From: Branchiostoma floridae
Taxonomy: Eukaryota; Chordata; Leptocardii; Amphioxiformes; Branchiostomatidae
Reading direction: 5' to 3'
DNA: 64,000 nt
Assembly (NCBI RefSeq): GCF_000003815.2
Contig: NC_049988.1
Span: 21,666,297-21,730,296, forward strand
The notes below the pieces were generated by a model. It was not told the origin of the DNA. It was given only the letters and a program-made list of their open reading frames with translations, and did no database searches. The position numbers were made by a program, and so were the translations under genes. Below, in pieces: positions 45,917-58,107 of this stretch; position 1 is the stretch's first letter; every line of letters starts with the position of its first letter.

Positions 45917-46727
45917 GCGACAGGCGGAACTCTCGCCACCACTGTACAGCGGCTCTTCGACAATCCGCAGTAAAACTGACCAGCAGAACGTGAAACCTGG
46001 AATTATAGCAACATGGGAAATCCGCACGTTGTTCTCTGAACCTGTTTAAAAGTCGAGTAGAAAACTAACAGAAGAAATAGTAAATGGGCACCAAAGCAAT
46101 GGATCACTTACTGTACAATGGTAGTCATTTCAGCTTTGAGTGAGAGAATTTACAGATCTTATCGAATTAGCCAGGAATAGTAAATGGGCACCAAAGCAGA
46201 GGATTACTGGTACAATGGTAGACGCGCCATAGTTTTCATATATATATATGTCGTTTCAATTAAACTTGCATTTATATATAACGGATTAACATATGTTTTC
46301 GCTTTAGGAGTTTTTTTTTACATGAAGAACGCTATAGAAAGGGGAAGGCTTCTGGTTTGACCGCAGCCAGTGTGCTGCCTGTACGTGTTTCTTGCGCGTT
46401 TCATACAAAATTGCTGAACAGACAGGACAAACAAAATGTTTATTAAGCACAACTTCACTAATAGTGATGATACGTAATCTCTTCTTCGTAATCTCTGCTG
46501 TTTCACAATGGGCACACTTCCTTTTGTTGTAGTAAACGGACGAAAAAAGCATAATGCCAGAACTGCTGGTACTTATTGATGGAAGTTCCTTTGTAACAAG
46601 CCTGAACCAAGTTATATAGTTGTTGTTGTTGTTTTTTTGCTGTTCTCCAATGTTTGTAGACTGTGCTCATTTGAGCCTGGACCACTGAAGAAGCCACATC
46701 GGTGAAACCGGTCTGTGTGACAGACTG

Positions 46728-46733
46728 AATAAA
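46728..46733 (+). terminator. CTL-G polyadenylation signal
   Basis: AATAAA in the shared 3'-end context. Confidence 0.75.
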
Positions 46734-47637
46734 AGTTGTAAACGGGAACTCTGCGGCTCCGGCTGTCTTACTGAGGGGTGACTGTGGTGAGAAAGATGTC
46801 GGTTAGCGTGAGGACCAATCCGCTCAATACATACTAGTTATCCAGATTTTGGACACTCACTATTAGTTTTAAAACCTTCTGAGACATAAAGGTGCGGTGC
46901 TTATGATATGTTTGCAGCTGAGCTGAATGTGAGTTATGAGTTACATCCTTTGCACCAAAACAACAAACCCACGGAAATTTTTTTTACTCCTATGGGCGCA
47001 TACATACATGAGTTCAATATATCCAGAGCTTTTATCGGAACCTTCTTTTTATCTTCTGTGGGGGCAGACATCAATGAATTCAATAAATCTGATAGCTTTC
47101 CAAAGATGATAAAAAAGGTAAAATCTCTTGAATGTTTGACCGTTTCGAAAACCATATCCAGTTGCTTGAGTAGCTGCTTTTTGGCGTATCTCTTAAATGT
47201 TGATGTTAATCTTTCAATGTGTTAAAACCAAACAAAAAAGAAGATTATGTGTGTATTTGATTTGTCTGAGAAAACATCGCGCTGTTGTTTACCTTCTATA
47301 CGTGCATACATAAGTGAATTCAATATATCCGGAGCCTTCTGATAAAAGTTCCTTGATATCATACAGTTTTCCAAACAAAGGGCAGGATGTCTTTGAATAT
47401 GTTGTTGTGGATATCCCTCTTTCAATATATAACAAACAAAGAAAGGTGAAGATTACGAGTAGATCTGATTTGTCTCTACCAAAAAAATAAAAAAAATAAC
47501 GTGCGCCGGTTGCCAACGACTCACTATCATTTTCTTTTATCTTTGGTTGCCGATTTATTCATTTTCACATTTTGTTTCGGCCCCCGCCTGGCGCAGGGCG
47601 TGTATTTTTGCTGTGCAGAAACCTGACAAGTCGCACC
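46734..47637. other. CTL-G to CTL-H spacer
   Basis: A short spacer without the AATTAGTCTGCC block or a TG array. The motif around GAGTTCAATATATCC / GAATTCAATAAATCTGATAG is repeated about three times (46995-47110, 47310-47330), where other short-tail genes have it once. No gene is supported. Confidence 0.55.
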
Positions 47638-49816
47638 ATGCCGGGACATCAGCAGCAGTCCCAAACTGGTGACACAGGTAAATATCCCTTCCGAATAGCG
47701 TTTGGGCGAGGCAGGAAGCTCGAAGATGCATTCTTACAACGGTACTCTTTCTATATATCCGTCGGCGATACTTAAATTTTGTGATTTTCCTCTAGGCATC
47801 ACACCCATGCAGCAAGACCAAGGAGCTTCTCCAGACACGTACGCAGAAGCAGAGAAAGTGTACTACACAATCAAGGATGAAGATCTGCCGCCGTCTTTAC
47901 GTGGGGTGGGGCGGCAGCAGGAGTCACCCCAAAGGGAGGTGGAAACCAGCGGGCCGCCGTCCCAACCCCCTCCTGTCCATCAGGGTGGTTCCCGCGGGCG
48001 TGTCCGCCATGGCAACGGCGCTGATCATGACAAGCGGCAAGAAGAGCAAGAAGCGTCAACAGCCGAAGCGGTGAAACGCTATGCCACGTACACGTCTGCA
48101 GGTAGCCATTAGTTATGTAAATGGACTTTTTTCAGAAATACATTTACCTTGGTATTTGGACAATAAGAAGACACTATATCATGTGAAGATAGCAAATAAT
48201 CACTTACTTCTTATTTTCCACCTGTAACCCTGAGACAAACTGTATATTTCTAACAGACCGCACGTATCCGGGTGGAGCAAGCGGCCGCGGTGCTCTCTGT
48301 AGCTTCATCCGCTCTTACCAAAGCTGCATGATCTCCGGCATTGCCGTACTGCTGGGTCTGCTTGCTGTAGGATTGGCCCCTCTGACTGTCATGAATAAGG
48401 AGGTAAACACTCTTGTACCAAAGAGCTATTTTCAAACATCTTTATGATGTTTCTGTTAATCTTGTTTAGGGATTACCAACACGGAACATGCTGCTGTTTT
48501 TTCTTCGATTTTCTGCTTATGTATGATACTCTTTCGTCTTTAGGAAATAACCCAACTGTCCACCACTGTTGACGCCTTGAAGCGCGACCGAGACGACATG
48601 CGCCAACTGTCGACCACTGTTGACACCTTGAAGCGCGACCAAGACAACATGTCCACCACTGTTGACGTCTTGAAGCGCGACCAAGACGACATTTCTACAA
48701 CTGTTGACGCCTTGAGACGCGACCTGGACAAGGAGCGAAGCCGAACCTCAGCCTTGGAGCAGCGTCTTCACGAGATGAGTAAGACGCTGCGTTAGTTCCC
48801 ATGTGCACTATTTGTGATGTTTTTTTTTTGCCAACATAAGAATGAAAGGGCAAAATTTAGGACACTGGCTATCATTATTCCATTACATTAATTTGTTTAC
48901 TTCATCAATAGTACATATGGCTGCAGAATTATTTGCATCAATAGATAAAGTAGGTATTTAAGACCACCGTCCTCACCAAAGTTTCAGCTGATTTCAATAA
49001 GATTTTGTTTACATTGTGTCATGTATTCAACAGTGAATACTGATTCTCTAGTAATTAATGATGATACATATATATATATATATATGAAATGTGGCACAAT
49101 AAATGGTACATGTATGAAATGTTGTCTTGGTATACTGACTGACTATATATATATATGTATATAAACATGCAAACTAAAGGGGAGATATGTTGTTCTGATA
49201 AGGTAAGAGTTGTGATGATTTGTATTTGATGCAATCTCAGAACATTTTCAATAGCACCAAAGTCTGTTGTTTTTCCCAGTGCCTTGTCCAAAAGGTTATG
49301 CAGTGTTCCGTGGACTCTGCTACAAGGCCTCCAACACCTTCAAGACCTTCAGCGGTGCGGCCGCGGCCTGTGGTGAAGACGGCGGCACCCTCGCCATGCC
49401 CCGAGACGCTGAGGTCGACGCCTTCCTGATCTCCTTGTACAGGTCTGTGAGCACTAGTCCCTTCTGGATCGGCCTGCACGATCAGCGCGAAGAGGGAAGC
49501 TTTGAGTGGGTGGATGGTTCTGCACTTGGAAATTACAACGACTGGGCTCCGGAAGAACCAACCAGAAATGGGGGCAGCGAAGATTGCGTTCTTAACTCCT
49601 CACCCTGGTGGTACGAATTTCCATGCAACTCGAAGCAGCGCTTCATATGCCAGGCTTTTCCAGGTACTGATTATTACTGTAATATTCATATCCTTTCTAG
49701 CAGACTGAACCATTAAGAATGGTAGATCATCATTTCTCTAGTTATAAACTATGTCAAAACACATCATCCCATGCCTCATGCCTGCCAATTTTGTTGATTT
49801 TCCAGGACGTCCGTAG
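47638..49816 (+). CDS. CTL-H: type II C-type lectin with a hybrid cytoplasmic tail
   Basis: Exons: 47638-47677 start (MPGHQQQSQTGDT), 47796-48101 large tail exon, 48257-48402 TM, 48544-48778 stalk (4 units), 49280-49663 CTLD, 49806-49816 end (GRP, TAG). The CDS is 1122 nt, 373 aa. The 102-codon tail exon opens like a cassette (GITPMQQ), has a unique segment with EKVYYTIKDED (a YxxI sorting-type motif), then continues as the CTL-A/B/J tail (SGPPSQPPPVHQGGSRGRV through KRYATYTSA). The CTLD is short in its second half: EPT in place of EPN and WYE in place of WND, so classical calcium-dependent sugar binding is doubtful. The six cysteines remain. Confidence 0.85.
48544..48778 (+). repeat. CTL-H stalk repeats (4 units)
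   Basis: Four units, one of 17 and two of 14 residues before the capped last one (RRDLDKERSRTSALEQ). Confidence 0.88.
49067..49086. repeat. (TA)n microsatellite before the CTL-H lectin exon
   Basis: A TA run in the stalk-CTLD intron, with another short run at about 49144-49158. Confidence 0.8.
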
Positions 49817-50403
49817 GTGACAGGCGGAACACTCGCCACCACTATACAGCGGCTCTCCGGCAATCCACTGGAAAACTTACCTGTAACACATTATGGAAAT
49901 GTACCTATGCATATATACAGCACAATGCTTTCTGAATATTCTTTAGAGTTTGTCGAGTAGTAAAATAACACATAAGACTAGCGAAAGGAAACCAAAGCAA
50001 TGATGCAGTACTGTGCAGAGATACACACGCATCAGTTGACATATAGAGAAATGTACACATTTTTTTTTTTCTCGAAGCCAGTTTTTATCACTAAGAATGT
50101 GCTAAAAAGCGGAAAGCTCCTGATTGGCCGTTTGAAAGCCGTACGGAAAACTTCTTTAAGAGGGCGCAAATTGATGCGCGCGGAAGTCATCCATATAATC
50201 AAGTCAACATGACAAAAGTGGACGAAACAAAACGAAGTACCAGAACTGCCGGTGTTTATTGGTGGAAGTTCCTTCGTAACAAGCCTGAACAAAGTTATAC
50301 AGACGAATTTTCCTGTCGTTCTCCAAAATTTGTAGACTGTGCTCATTTGAGCCTGGACCACCGAAGAAGCCTCACTGATCAAATAGCTCTGTGTGACAGA
50401 CTG

Positions 50404-50409
50404 AATAAA
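50404..50409 (+). terminator. CTL-H polyadenylation signal 1
   Basis: AATAAA in the shared context. The 3'-end block is duplicated, with a second signal 84 bp downstream. Confidence 0.7.
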
Positions 50410-50487
50410 AGTAAACGCGAACTCTGCGGCTCCGGCTGTCTTACAATGCTGGAATGTATTGGTGTAACCGGTCTGTGTGACCGACTG

Positions 50488-50493
50488 AATAAA
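50488..50493 (+). terminator. CTL-H polyadenylation signal 2 (duplicated 3' end)
   Basis: A second copy of GACTGAATAAAAGTT and of CTCTGCGGCTCCGGCTGTCT, from a local duplication of the gene end. Confidence 0.65.
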
Positions 50494-50590
50494 AGTTATA
50501 AAGGGAACTCTGCGGCTCCGGCTGTCTTACTGAGGAGTGACTGTAGTGAGAAAGATGTCGGTTAGCGTGAGAATCAGTCCGCTCCATATA

Positions 50591-50768
50591 CAGTCAAACC
50601 TGTCTATAGCGGCCACTCAAGGGACCGGACAAATTTGGCCATTATAGACAGGTGGCCTCTGTATAGAGGTGGTAACTTGTAGATAAAATACCCAAGGGAC
50701 CGACAAAAAGTGGCCACTATGGACAGGTGGCCCCTCTGTAGAGGTGGCCCCTAATACAGGTTTGACTG
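50591..50768. mobile_element. 178-bp TA-flanked MITE
   Basis: The ends are CAGTCAAACCTGT and ACAGGTTTGACTG, a perfect 13-bp inverted repeat, flanked by TA on both sides. Paralogous 3' flanks (for example at 12490 and 46825) have the unoccupied CCATATATG/CCATACATACTAG site. The interior has repeated GGCCACT/CAAGGGACC motifs. No coding capacity; Tc1/mariner-type by its target duplication. Confidence 0.85.
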
Positions 50769-53700
50769 TATACTAGTTATCTAACTCATCAAACTGACCA
50801 TTAAAACCACACGCGTGAGGCACGACTTGTTTTTCTCCCATGGTTGCATACATAAAATGGATTCAATATATTGAGAGCTTTTATCAGAAGCTTCTTCTAG
50901 AAAACTACGGGTGCCGACATCAGTGAATTCAATATGTCTGATAGTTTTCCAAACATGATAAAAAAAGGTAAGATGTCTTGGATGCTGTTTTTACTCTTTC
51001 AATATGTCAAAGCAAACAAACACTGCATGAAAACACGAATTTGCGGGGTGGAAACTGTGTTCCACGTGCCTGCAGATTTGAGCTTTCCGAGACTTTGCAG
51101 GACGTGTCGACCTGCTCACTCCTTCTGCGCAGGACCCGGCACGTCCTGCGAATTGTTGGAAGTGAACCACTTTCTTTGTGCAGGACGTGGCAGGCCCTTC
51201 GAATACCTGTCCATCCAGCGGGAAATCTACCAGTACGTCCTGCGCAGCCTGCACACTTATCTCCGGACATAGGTGTTAGCTGCATAATTTAGCGGCCAAT
51301 TATCACCTAATTATCCTCCCCGGTTTGACAAGCTTAGTGCGCGTGCGCGGTCTGGCAGAGTACGGCAGCATTGCGCCCATTATCATGCAAATCTATGTTT
51401 ATACCGAACCTTGCCCCCCCCCCTCTTTGGGTTACTAGTAGCGTCGTAAATTTGTTGTAAATATCGATGTTTTTTTAATATTTGTAAGCTTAATGAAAGC
51501 TAAGTAAAGCTTCGTGGTGTTGTTGTGTGTAATACGTTCCCGTGTCAGTGAAGGTATCTTTATTTAATGTAATGTAGTGCGTATTGTAATTCAAGTATCC
51601 TTTCTTTTTTTATGGCCAGCTGTTGTAGTGCTCCGATCTTTGTGCCTGTACTGGTGCTCCGCAGTGAAATACGCCATGTTTAGCCCCAGTTTCTATGCCT
51701 TGGCGTGATGCATTCACTCCTGTAGAAATAGCTGGATTATTGCATTATTCGTCAATTCCCGTCCATGCAGATGTCTCAGGCCTCTAAGCCCTCTGCAAAA
51801 CCGCCAACTTGCTCAGGACTACACTTCCATGGGAGGGGGCAGGGCTGAGAAGTTTCCTCGGGGTGCATCAGTCCTAGAGCCGAGAGCTCGCCTGTACGGG
51901 CCCTGGTACCGCTGGTCTGGGCCATCCGATTTTCGTCCAGGGCAGCAATATTAGATCCGGGCTCACGATGTTCTCTTTCTTTTTGACCGTGCGATGTTCC
52001 TCAGTCTGGTCTCAGAAGCTTGCCCAAGCTCACAAAGTGTCCCGTTCCATCAGATTTCACGTCTCCTATAAATTTGACATTGAGGCTGCAGGAAGAGCGT
52101 GGGTCCGTCCGCACACAATCAAGATCAGTGTCCAAATGACCAACTGAATTTTAATTCCGGACTGACGTTATTTGAAATAGAATCACGAGTGTTGATTGGT
52201 TCAAATCGCGCGTTGCATGTAGGGAAAGAATGATTTGCATAGTCAGCAGACAAATGACTGTGTATTACTATTGTTATTGAGCATGATTCGGAGACAAGCT
52301 TACCGGTCATTTCGCACCTGGACAATAGAGTCTAAGTCTACACCCCAAATNNNNNNNNNNNNNNNNNNNNNNNNNNNNNNNNNNNNNNNNNNNNNNNNNN
52401 NNNNNNNNNNNNNNNNNNNNNNNNNNNNNNNNNNNNNNNNNNNNNNNNNNAATACAACGGTAATTTCATACGATCAGCTGGATGTTGTCAGAGGGCTAGT
52501 TCGTAAGTAACGGATCGTCAGAAGGGAGCCGGCTAGTGTCTGATTCCCCCGGAAAAAACAACTAATTAAAAATTTGTACGCAAGGATATTTATTTATCTT
52601 GATAAGACCTCCTTTGTGTATGTAAGCAAAGAAGTTAGAATATTATGTAAAGAATTACTGTAACCTCCTTGATATAGGTAACTTGGACCTGCACAGTCCA
52701 GTTCATGACACATGTACTCCGAAGAAAATTTGAAAAGAAACACCATACCAGAAAACTTTCTCGCAGTCGACATAAATGCCTATATTCCGAACTTTTACTT
52801 GGTCGGGATGCTATGGGAACTTGGGCATAAAACCTTACGCGGGCTTAAGTCAGTGGATAAATATGTCCCTTCCATTATGAATAAGTACATTAAAAACGCG
52901 TTTACAAAACAACCAAATCCCCGTTCACTCTTGTTTATTTTTTAAGCTTGTCTAGAATGCTCGTGTCTGCTTGGTGACTGCTTACTAAGACCGCTCAATG
53001 ATGAAACTTGAATTTTATCCAGCATTTTCCCACACATTTGGGGGTATTTGTATAGATGTTGTTTTAGTGCGGTATATGTCTATTCGGCTAGCGCTGTTTA
53101 GCCCACCATTCAAAGACGGGACACGACGCCATTTTTAAAAACCCTTTGTTATGTCCAGTTGAGCCACAATTTGTTTTAAAACAACACATGGAAGTTTATG
53201 CAAGAGATCGTTTGTGTGCTACTGTAAATCCCCTCTAAAGTACCGGGCCTATGTGCAGAGTCTAACTTTTTCTCTGTTCCAGAGCAAGATAGAACAAAAA
53301 CAAGTTAAAATCAAAACGAAACGCGCTGGGCAGACATTGACACAATACACATCTTTTAACAATGTAACACTTGACTATCTTATGGATTTGAAGAAGACCT
53401 AAATGAAACTCTAAATCTTAACCCTTTTCATGAAGAACAAATTTCGCTCTAATAGAATTTCTAAATGTAGGTTGAACAGCTCGGGTTTCTCTATAACCTC
53501 ATTGGTAGACCACACATTCAAACTTTTATTGTGGCCTTGGACCATATCATTGCCAGGGCCTCTGCATACAGGACTGGTTATCTGCTGCCCCAGATTGTTA
53601 CCTTACCGCTGACGTTAGCTTCGGTAATTTTTCTAACAATTTAACTACATTCCGGAGTAAAGACTTCGATCAAAAATCGATGCAGACGAGTTTTAATTTC

Positions 53701-54400
53701 AGTTACATTCTTATTGAATTCCATTAGTTGTGTTGTGTTAAACTGTCGAACAGTAGGTCACAGCGCTAGCAGATAAAGATCATTCTCCTATAACTTCCGT
53801 ACGTACAGTTCACACAGCATGGCTAGAAGTGCGTGAACTAAAGCTTATTGTTATCTACCCGGCGTGGTAACACGCGCGCTGTGCGGGGCCTGCGAATTAC
53901 CGCACAGCCGACTGTGCAGGATAACGCAGAGTTTTAACGGTATGCACACGCTGAACCCGGAAAGTCCTTCCCACTGCCTGCCCGCACCAAGTTTAACGGA
54001 CGTGTACCTGCCTGGGAAGTACCGGAAATCTCACTTTTCTTGCAGTGAAAGAAGAAGATTAGGTGTGTATTTGATTTGTCTTGACTAAAAAAACGTGCGC
54101 TGTTTTCCACCGACTCGATATGATTTAATTTCATCTTTGGTTTCCAATTTCCTCATGTTCTACCTTGTGTTTCCGACCCCGCCTTAAAAAATCTAAATTC
54201 TGTATGTGTTAACGCAAATATCGCATATACGTGTGGACTGGCAACATCTTGCGTGACGAACACGGAAAATATCAGACGAAGAAAAACAATGAAACGTGTT
54301 TTTATCCTATGGGTGCATACATAAATGAATTCAATATATTCAGACCTTTTATCAGAACCTTCTGATAAAAGTTTCTTGATACAAAATTTGTATATCTGAT
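50769..54400. other. CTL-H to CTL-I spacer with non-cluster DNA and an N gap
   Basis: Cluster-type upstream sequence occurs at about 50820-51030 and again, cut short, at 54040-54180 and 54240-54400. Between them, about 51040-53860 shows none of the cluster repeats. It includes a GC-rich stretch with recurring GCAGGACGTG/CACGTCCTGC (51090-51250). No convincing gene, RNA or element is recognised; the frames present are short and unfamiliar. Confidence 0.5.
52351..52450. other. Assembly gap (100 N)
   Basis: Exactly 100 N, the usual size for a gap of unknown length, so genes or repeats may be missing here. Confidence 0.98.
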
Positions 54401-54740
54401 CAGGGCTTTAGCCAGCTCGAAATTTTTTTCCGTCAGCCAATTACAATCGTCGCGAAAACCGCGAAAATTAATTAGAAGGACTGAACTGAGACCTTGAAAA
54501 ACCGGTTTTAATGAGATTATCGTATGCGAAAGGGCGCAGACACACATTGTCAACAATCATAACAATAGCAAAACAAACAGTGTGTGGCTTTTACAGCCGT
54601 GGACGGCGTCCCCAAGCCGCCTGTAGCTTCCACCAAGGATTTTTGTCCGTCAAAGTTGACGGATTGGTTTTAAAATTTTTCCGTCAGACGCAGCAAATTT
54701 CCGTCAATTGACGGAAAAACGGACGCTGGCTAGACCCCTG
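54401..54740. mobile_element. 340-bp hAT-type MITE
   Basis: Terminal inverted repeats CAGGGCTTTAGCCAGC and (reverse of the right end) CAGGGGTCTAGCCAGC. An 8-bp target duplication TATCTGAT lies at 54393-54400 and 54741-54748. CAGGG ends with 8-bp duplications are the hAT signature. The interior has repeated TTCCGTCA / TGACGGA motifs, possible subterminal binding sites. It sits in the promoter-proximal region of CTL-I. Confidence 0.88.
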
Positions 54741-56897
54741 TATCTGATAGTTTTCCAAACAAAAAGGCAGGATGTCTTTGAAATGTTGTTGTCTATATCC
54801 TTCTTTCAAGATGTAACAAAGAAAAAGATTACGTGCATATTTGATTTGTCTCCACCGAAAAAAAAGTTTCGGATGTATTCATTTTTTGCATTGCGTCTCG
54901 GACCCCGCCTGACGCAGGGCGTGTATTTTTGCTGTGCGGAAACCTGACAAGTCGCACCATGCCGGGAGGGCAACAGAAGTCCCAAACTGGTGACACAGGT
55001 AAATATATTCTTGTTTTTGGAAATATCATCTCTCTATAGACACCAGCGGCCAAGTGGGGTTGTTCTTCAACCATCTATATAATGGCAAATCCGTGGTTCA
55101 CCACTCACCAGTTCCTTACGTGGTGTAGAACGAGTTTTCTTTCAGTTTAGTTCAGTTTTCCTCTGCACGTAAAAGACCCGGACACACATACCGAGAAGAG
55201 TAGGTGCGTTTGGCTGAAAACATAACCAGTTCGAAAGGCAGCATCGGTGATAAAGATGACACGTATTTTTCAAAAAAATATTCTACAGAAATTTCTGGTA
55301 ACCGCCATGATTAAGCACTGTTTTCCTCTCAAAAGTATATTTTTGCTAGTTTTCTAACTGGTCGCTACGTTCACTGTCACCGTATCAACAGTCTTTTAAA
55401 ATGAGACTAGATCTACCATATGACAAAAAAACTGGAGCCTGAAGAATCATTTTTGATGGTGCGATGTACAAAGACAATGTCGCAGGCGCGTTTGTGTTAT
55501 GAATAAAATGATACTTAAATACAATATGGTTGTCAAAATGATGTTGTATTTTGCTTTCATAAAATCTTCAAGTAACTGATGATCTCCTAAATACACAAGT
55601 ACGGCACCACTTAAATTTATTATTTTCCACTAGGCACCACACCCATGCAGCAGCCACAGACTGATTGGCAGGCACGTGCGAGTAAACCCAACCCTGTGTA
55701 CGCCTCCGGAGAAGGTAAAACACTTTCAAGTCTACTTACGGCGTTCTGTTCTTATCTCGATTTTAGACTTTATACTGTATGAAGTATGTAGCTAATTTTG
55801 TAATTTTCCTCCAGGCACCACACCCATGAAGCAGCTTCAGACTGATTGGCAGGCACGTGCCGACGCCGCTGCCAGTGAACTCGACCCAATGTACGCCTCC
55901 GGAGAAGGTAGAAACCCTTCAAGTACTAGTTCGCTTTCGTCACCCTGTTCTCGACTCGCTTTGATACCTTTTTTCTGTGTTTGATTTTGATTTTCTCCAG
56001 ACACCACACCCATGCAGCGGCAGCAGACTGATTTTCAGGCACGTGCCGACGCCGCTGCGAGTGTGCCTAACCCTATGTACGCAGGTAAATCGTTTTTTAA
56101 GTCTGCTTACGGCGTCCTGTTCCTGTCTCGCTTTTATACGTACATTTTGTCCTATATCTGGAGTGTGTTTAATTTTATGATTTTTCCCCAGGCACCACAC
56201 CCGTGCAGCAGCCGCAGACTGATTGGCGGTCCATTGCGGACGCCGCTGCGAGCATACCCAACGCTTTGTACGTTTCCAGAGCAGGTAAAACTTTGTAATC
56301 TTAAAAGCTTGTCTCATATTCGTCGTAGGATTGCCGTAAGATCACAAGCTGATTACAAGTTTTGTACCAAAATCAACTGTCTTGTTGCGAAAGGACTGCC
56401 GTAGAAGCTTGCCTCCGGTTGATTCTGTCATAGACTGTTGATAACTCTGCAACATTAAAATCTTATGACAACCTTCGACGGATGTGACTGCGTCGCATTG
56501 ACACTAACTCGACTTTAATACAGACAAATATGATTTCTTCAGCAATTATAGAATTGAAACAAACGGGGCAAAGTTAAAAGAGCACATCATGCAATGATCA
56601 AAACTTATATTTTGGTAAACTGCCCTGAAAGATTAGCTCAATCTGAGCTAAAGGTCATCGAAATAAGCCAATCAATGTTGTTTAGTTGTTTTAAAGAGGC
56701 AATTCTAATATAGACAAAATCGGTCAGCTCTTTGTATGTTAAAGAAATAGAAATAAATAAATAGATTGCTTATCATGGAAGCTCATCTGTGTTGGTAGTA
56801 ATCATAGTACAGAACTTTGGTAGTATGAAATAGATTGCTCGGTGAATTACCGATCGTGCTGTTTATTTTCTACTGCCATGTAATTTATTGTGTGTTA

Positions 56898-57593
56898 GAG
56901 TCGATTCCGAGTCACCGCGAGGGTTGCCATTTTCATCATTTACATATGGTTTCAATTGTTTTCAATTATATATCTAGGAGATTTTATACTTTTGAAATAT
57001 TTCTAATGCTATTTGAACTTTCTAAATATTTCCCCGGTCTGTAAATTCTTTGAAATATTCACGATGTGGAACAGAATACTTCTAACAGTTTGTAAACAAT
57101 GGTAACAGCATTTTGCCATTATTTACCATTTTCTACCATTTTTTGTAATATTGGGTCAGTGGGCTAGGAAGAAAGCAATTCACACATCCTTGCAAAGTAC
57201 GGTTAGGTGCCATGTCAATGGCCTGCCACAAAGGACCCACCAGTGCCCATCAGTGAAATCTAAAAATATACCAGGCAGACAAAAGGGGCTAACTTTTATG
57301 GGGCAATACATTAATTCTACCATTTGGCAAGGTTTACCATTTTTTGTAAATATTTCTAAAAGTGAAAGAATCCTGCAGATGTTTGAAAATTATTGTAAAT
57401 AAGGACATTTTTGTGTGATCTCTTTCAAAATGTTTCCAAAGTATTCAAAGGAATTCAAATAGATTCAAAATTCCATATTAATATTTTTGAAAAAAATTAT
57501 AATTGTTGGGGCTTGGATATTCTTTTATTCAAAATAATTCCAACTTATTACAATTATTGTCTAAAAACCCTCATGGTGTCTCGGAATGCACTC
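56898..57593. mobile_element. 696-bp TA-flanked nonautonomous DNA transposon
   Basis: Left end GAGTCGATTCCGAGTCACC; right end in reverse GAGTGCATTCCGAGACACC; similarity extends through GAGGGTT (about 30 bp). TA flanks both ends (56896-56897, 57594-57595). CTL-C (14759-14760) and CTL-D (22217-22218) have the unoccupied GTGTTAGTACGAAC site. No transposase frame; AT-rich interior. Confidence 0.88.
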
Positions 57594-58107
57594 TAGTACC
57601 AAGTTGTCTATTCTGGATGAACATTAAAACTATGTATGTAATTTCCAATACGAAAATTGGACTTCCCCAAATTTTCGGCTGTCCATGCCATCTCAAGTCT
57701 TTTCCAGTCTTTGTATATCCTTGACAAAGACTGGAGTTGGACAGTCAAAACTCTCGCGTTCAATTTTCGCGTGAGAAATTCAAGTTCAAAGTTTTGAAAA
57801 ATCATTTTGTTTTCTAACAGACCGCACGTATCCGGGTGGAGCAAGTGGCCGCTGCGCTCTGTGTAGCTTCATCCGCTCGAAGCTTATTTACATCGCCACG
57901 GTCATTGCCGTGCTGCTAAGCCTGGTAGCTGTGGGACTTGCCCTTTTGGCGTTCATCAACAATGGGGTAAGCGCTCTCGTATTATACAGGCCTGCTGTAA
58001 AGTAATTGTCTCTTTTCTGTCCATCAAGCCATAGCTTTATGATTTTTCATATTGTTTTTTCGACCTTTGGTCTAACGTACATATATACGTTTATCACACG
58101 TTCATAG

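Noticed and set aside
50934-51292. Overlapping + frames of 104-112 residues
   Set aside because: Two overlapping frames of similar length with no recognisable domain. They begin in repeated upstream sequence and end in GC-rich DNA.
52712-52945. 77-residue frame in the island near the gap
   Set aside because: No recognised motif, no intron signals, and no second copy in the window. Too short to support alone.
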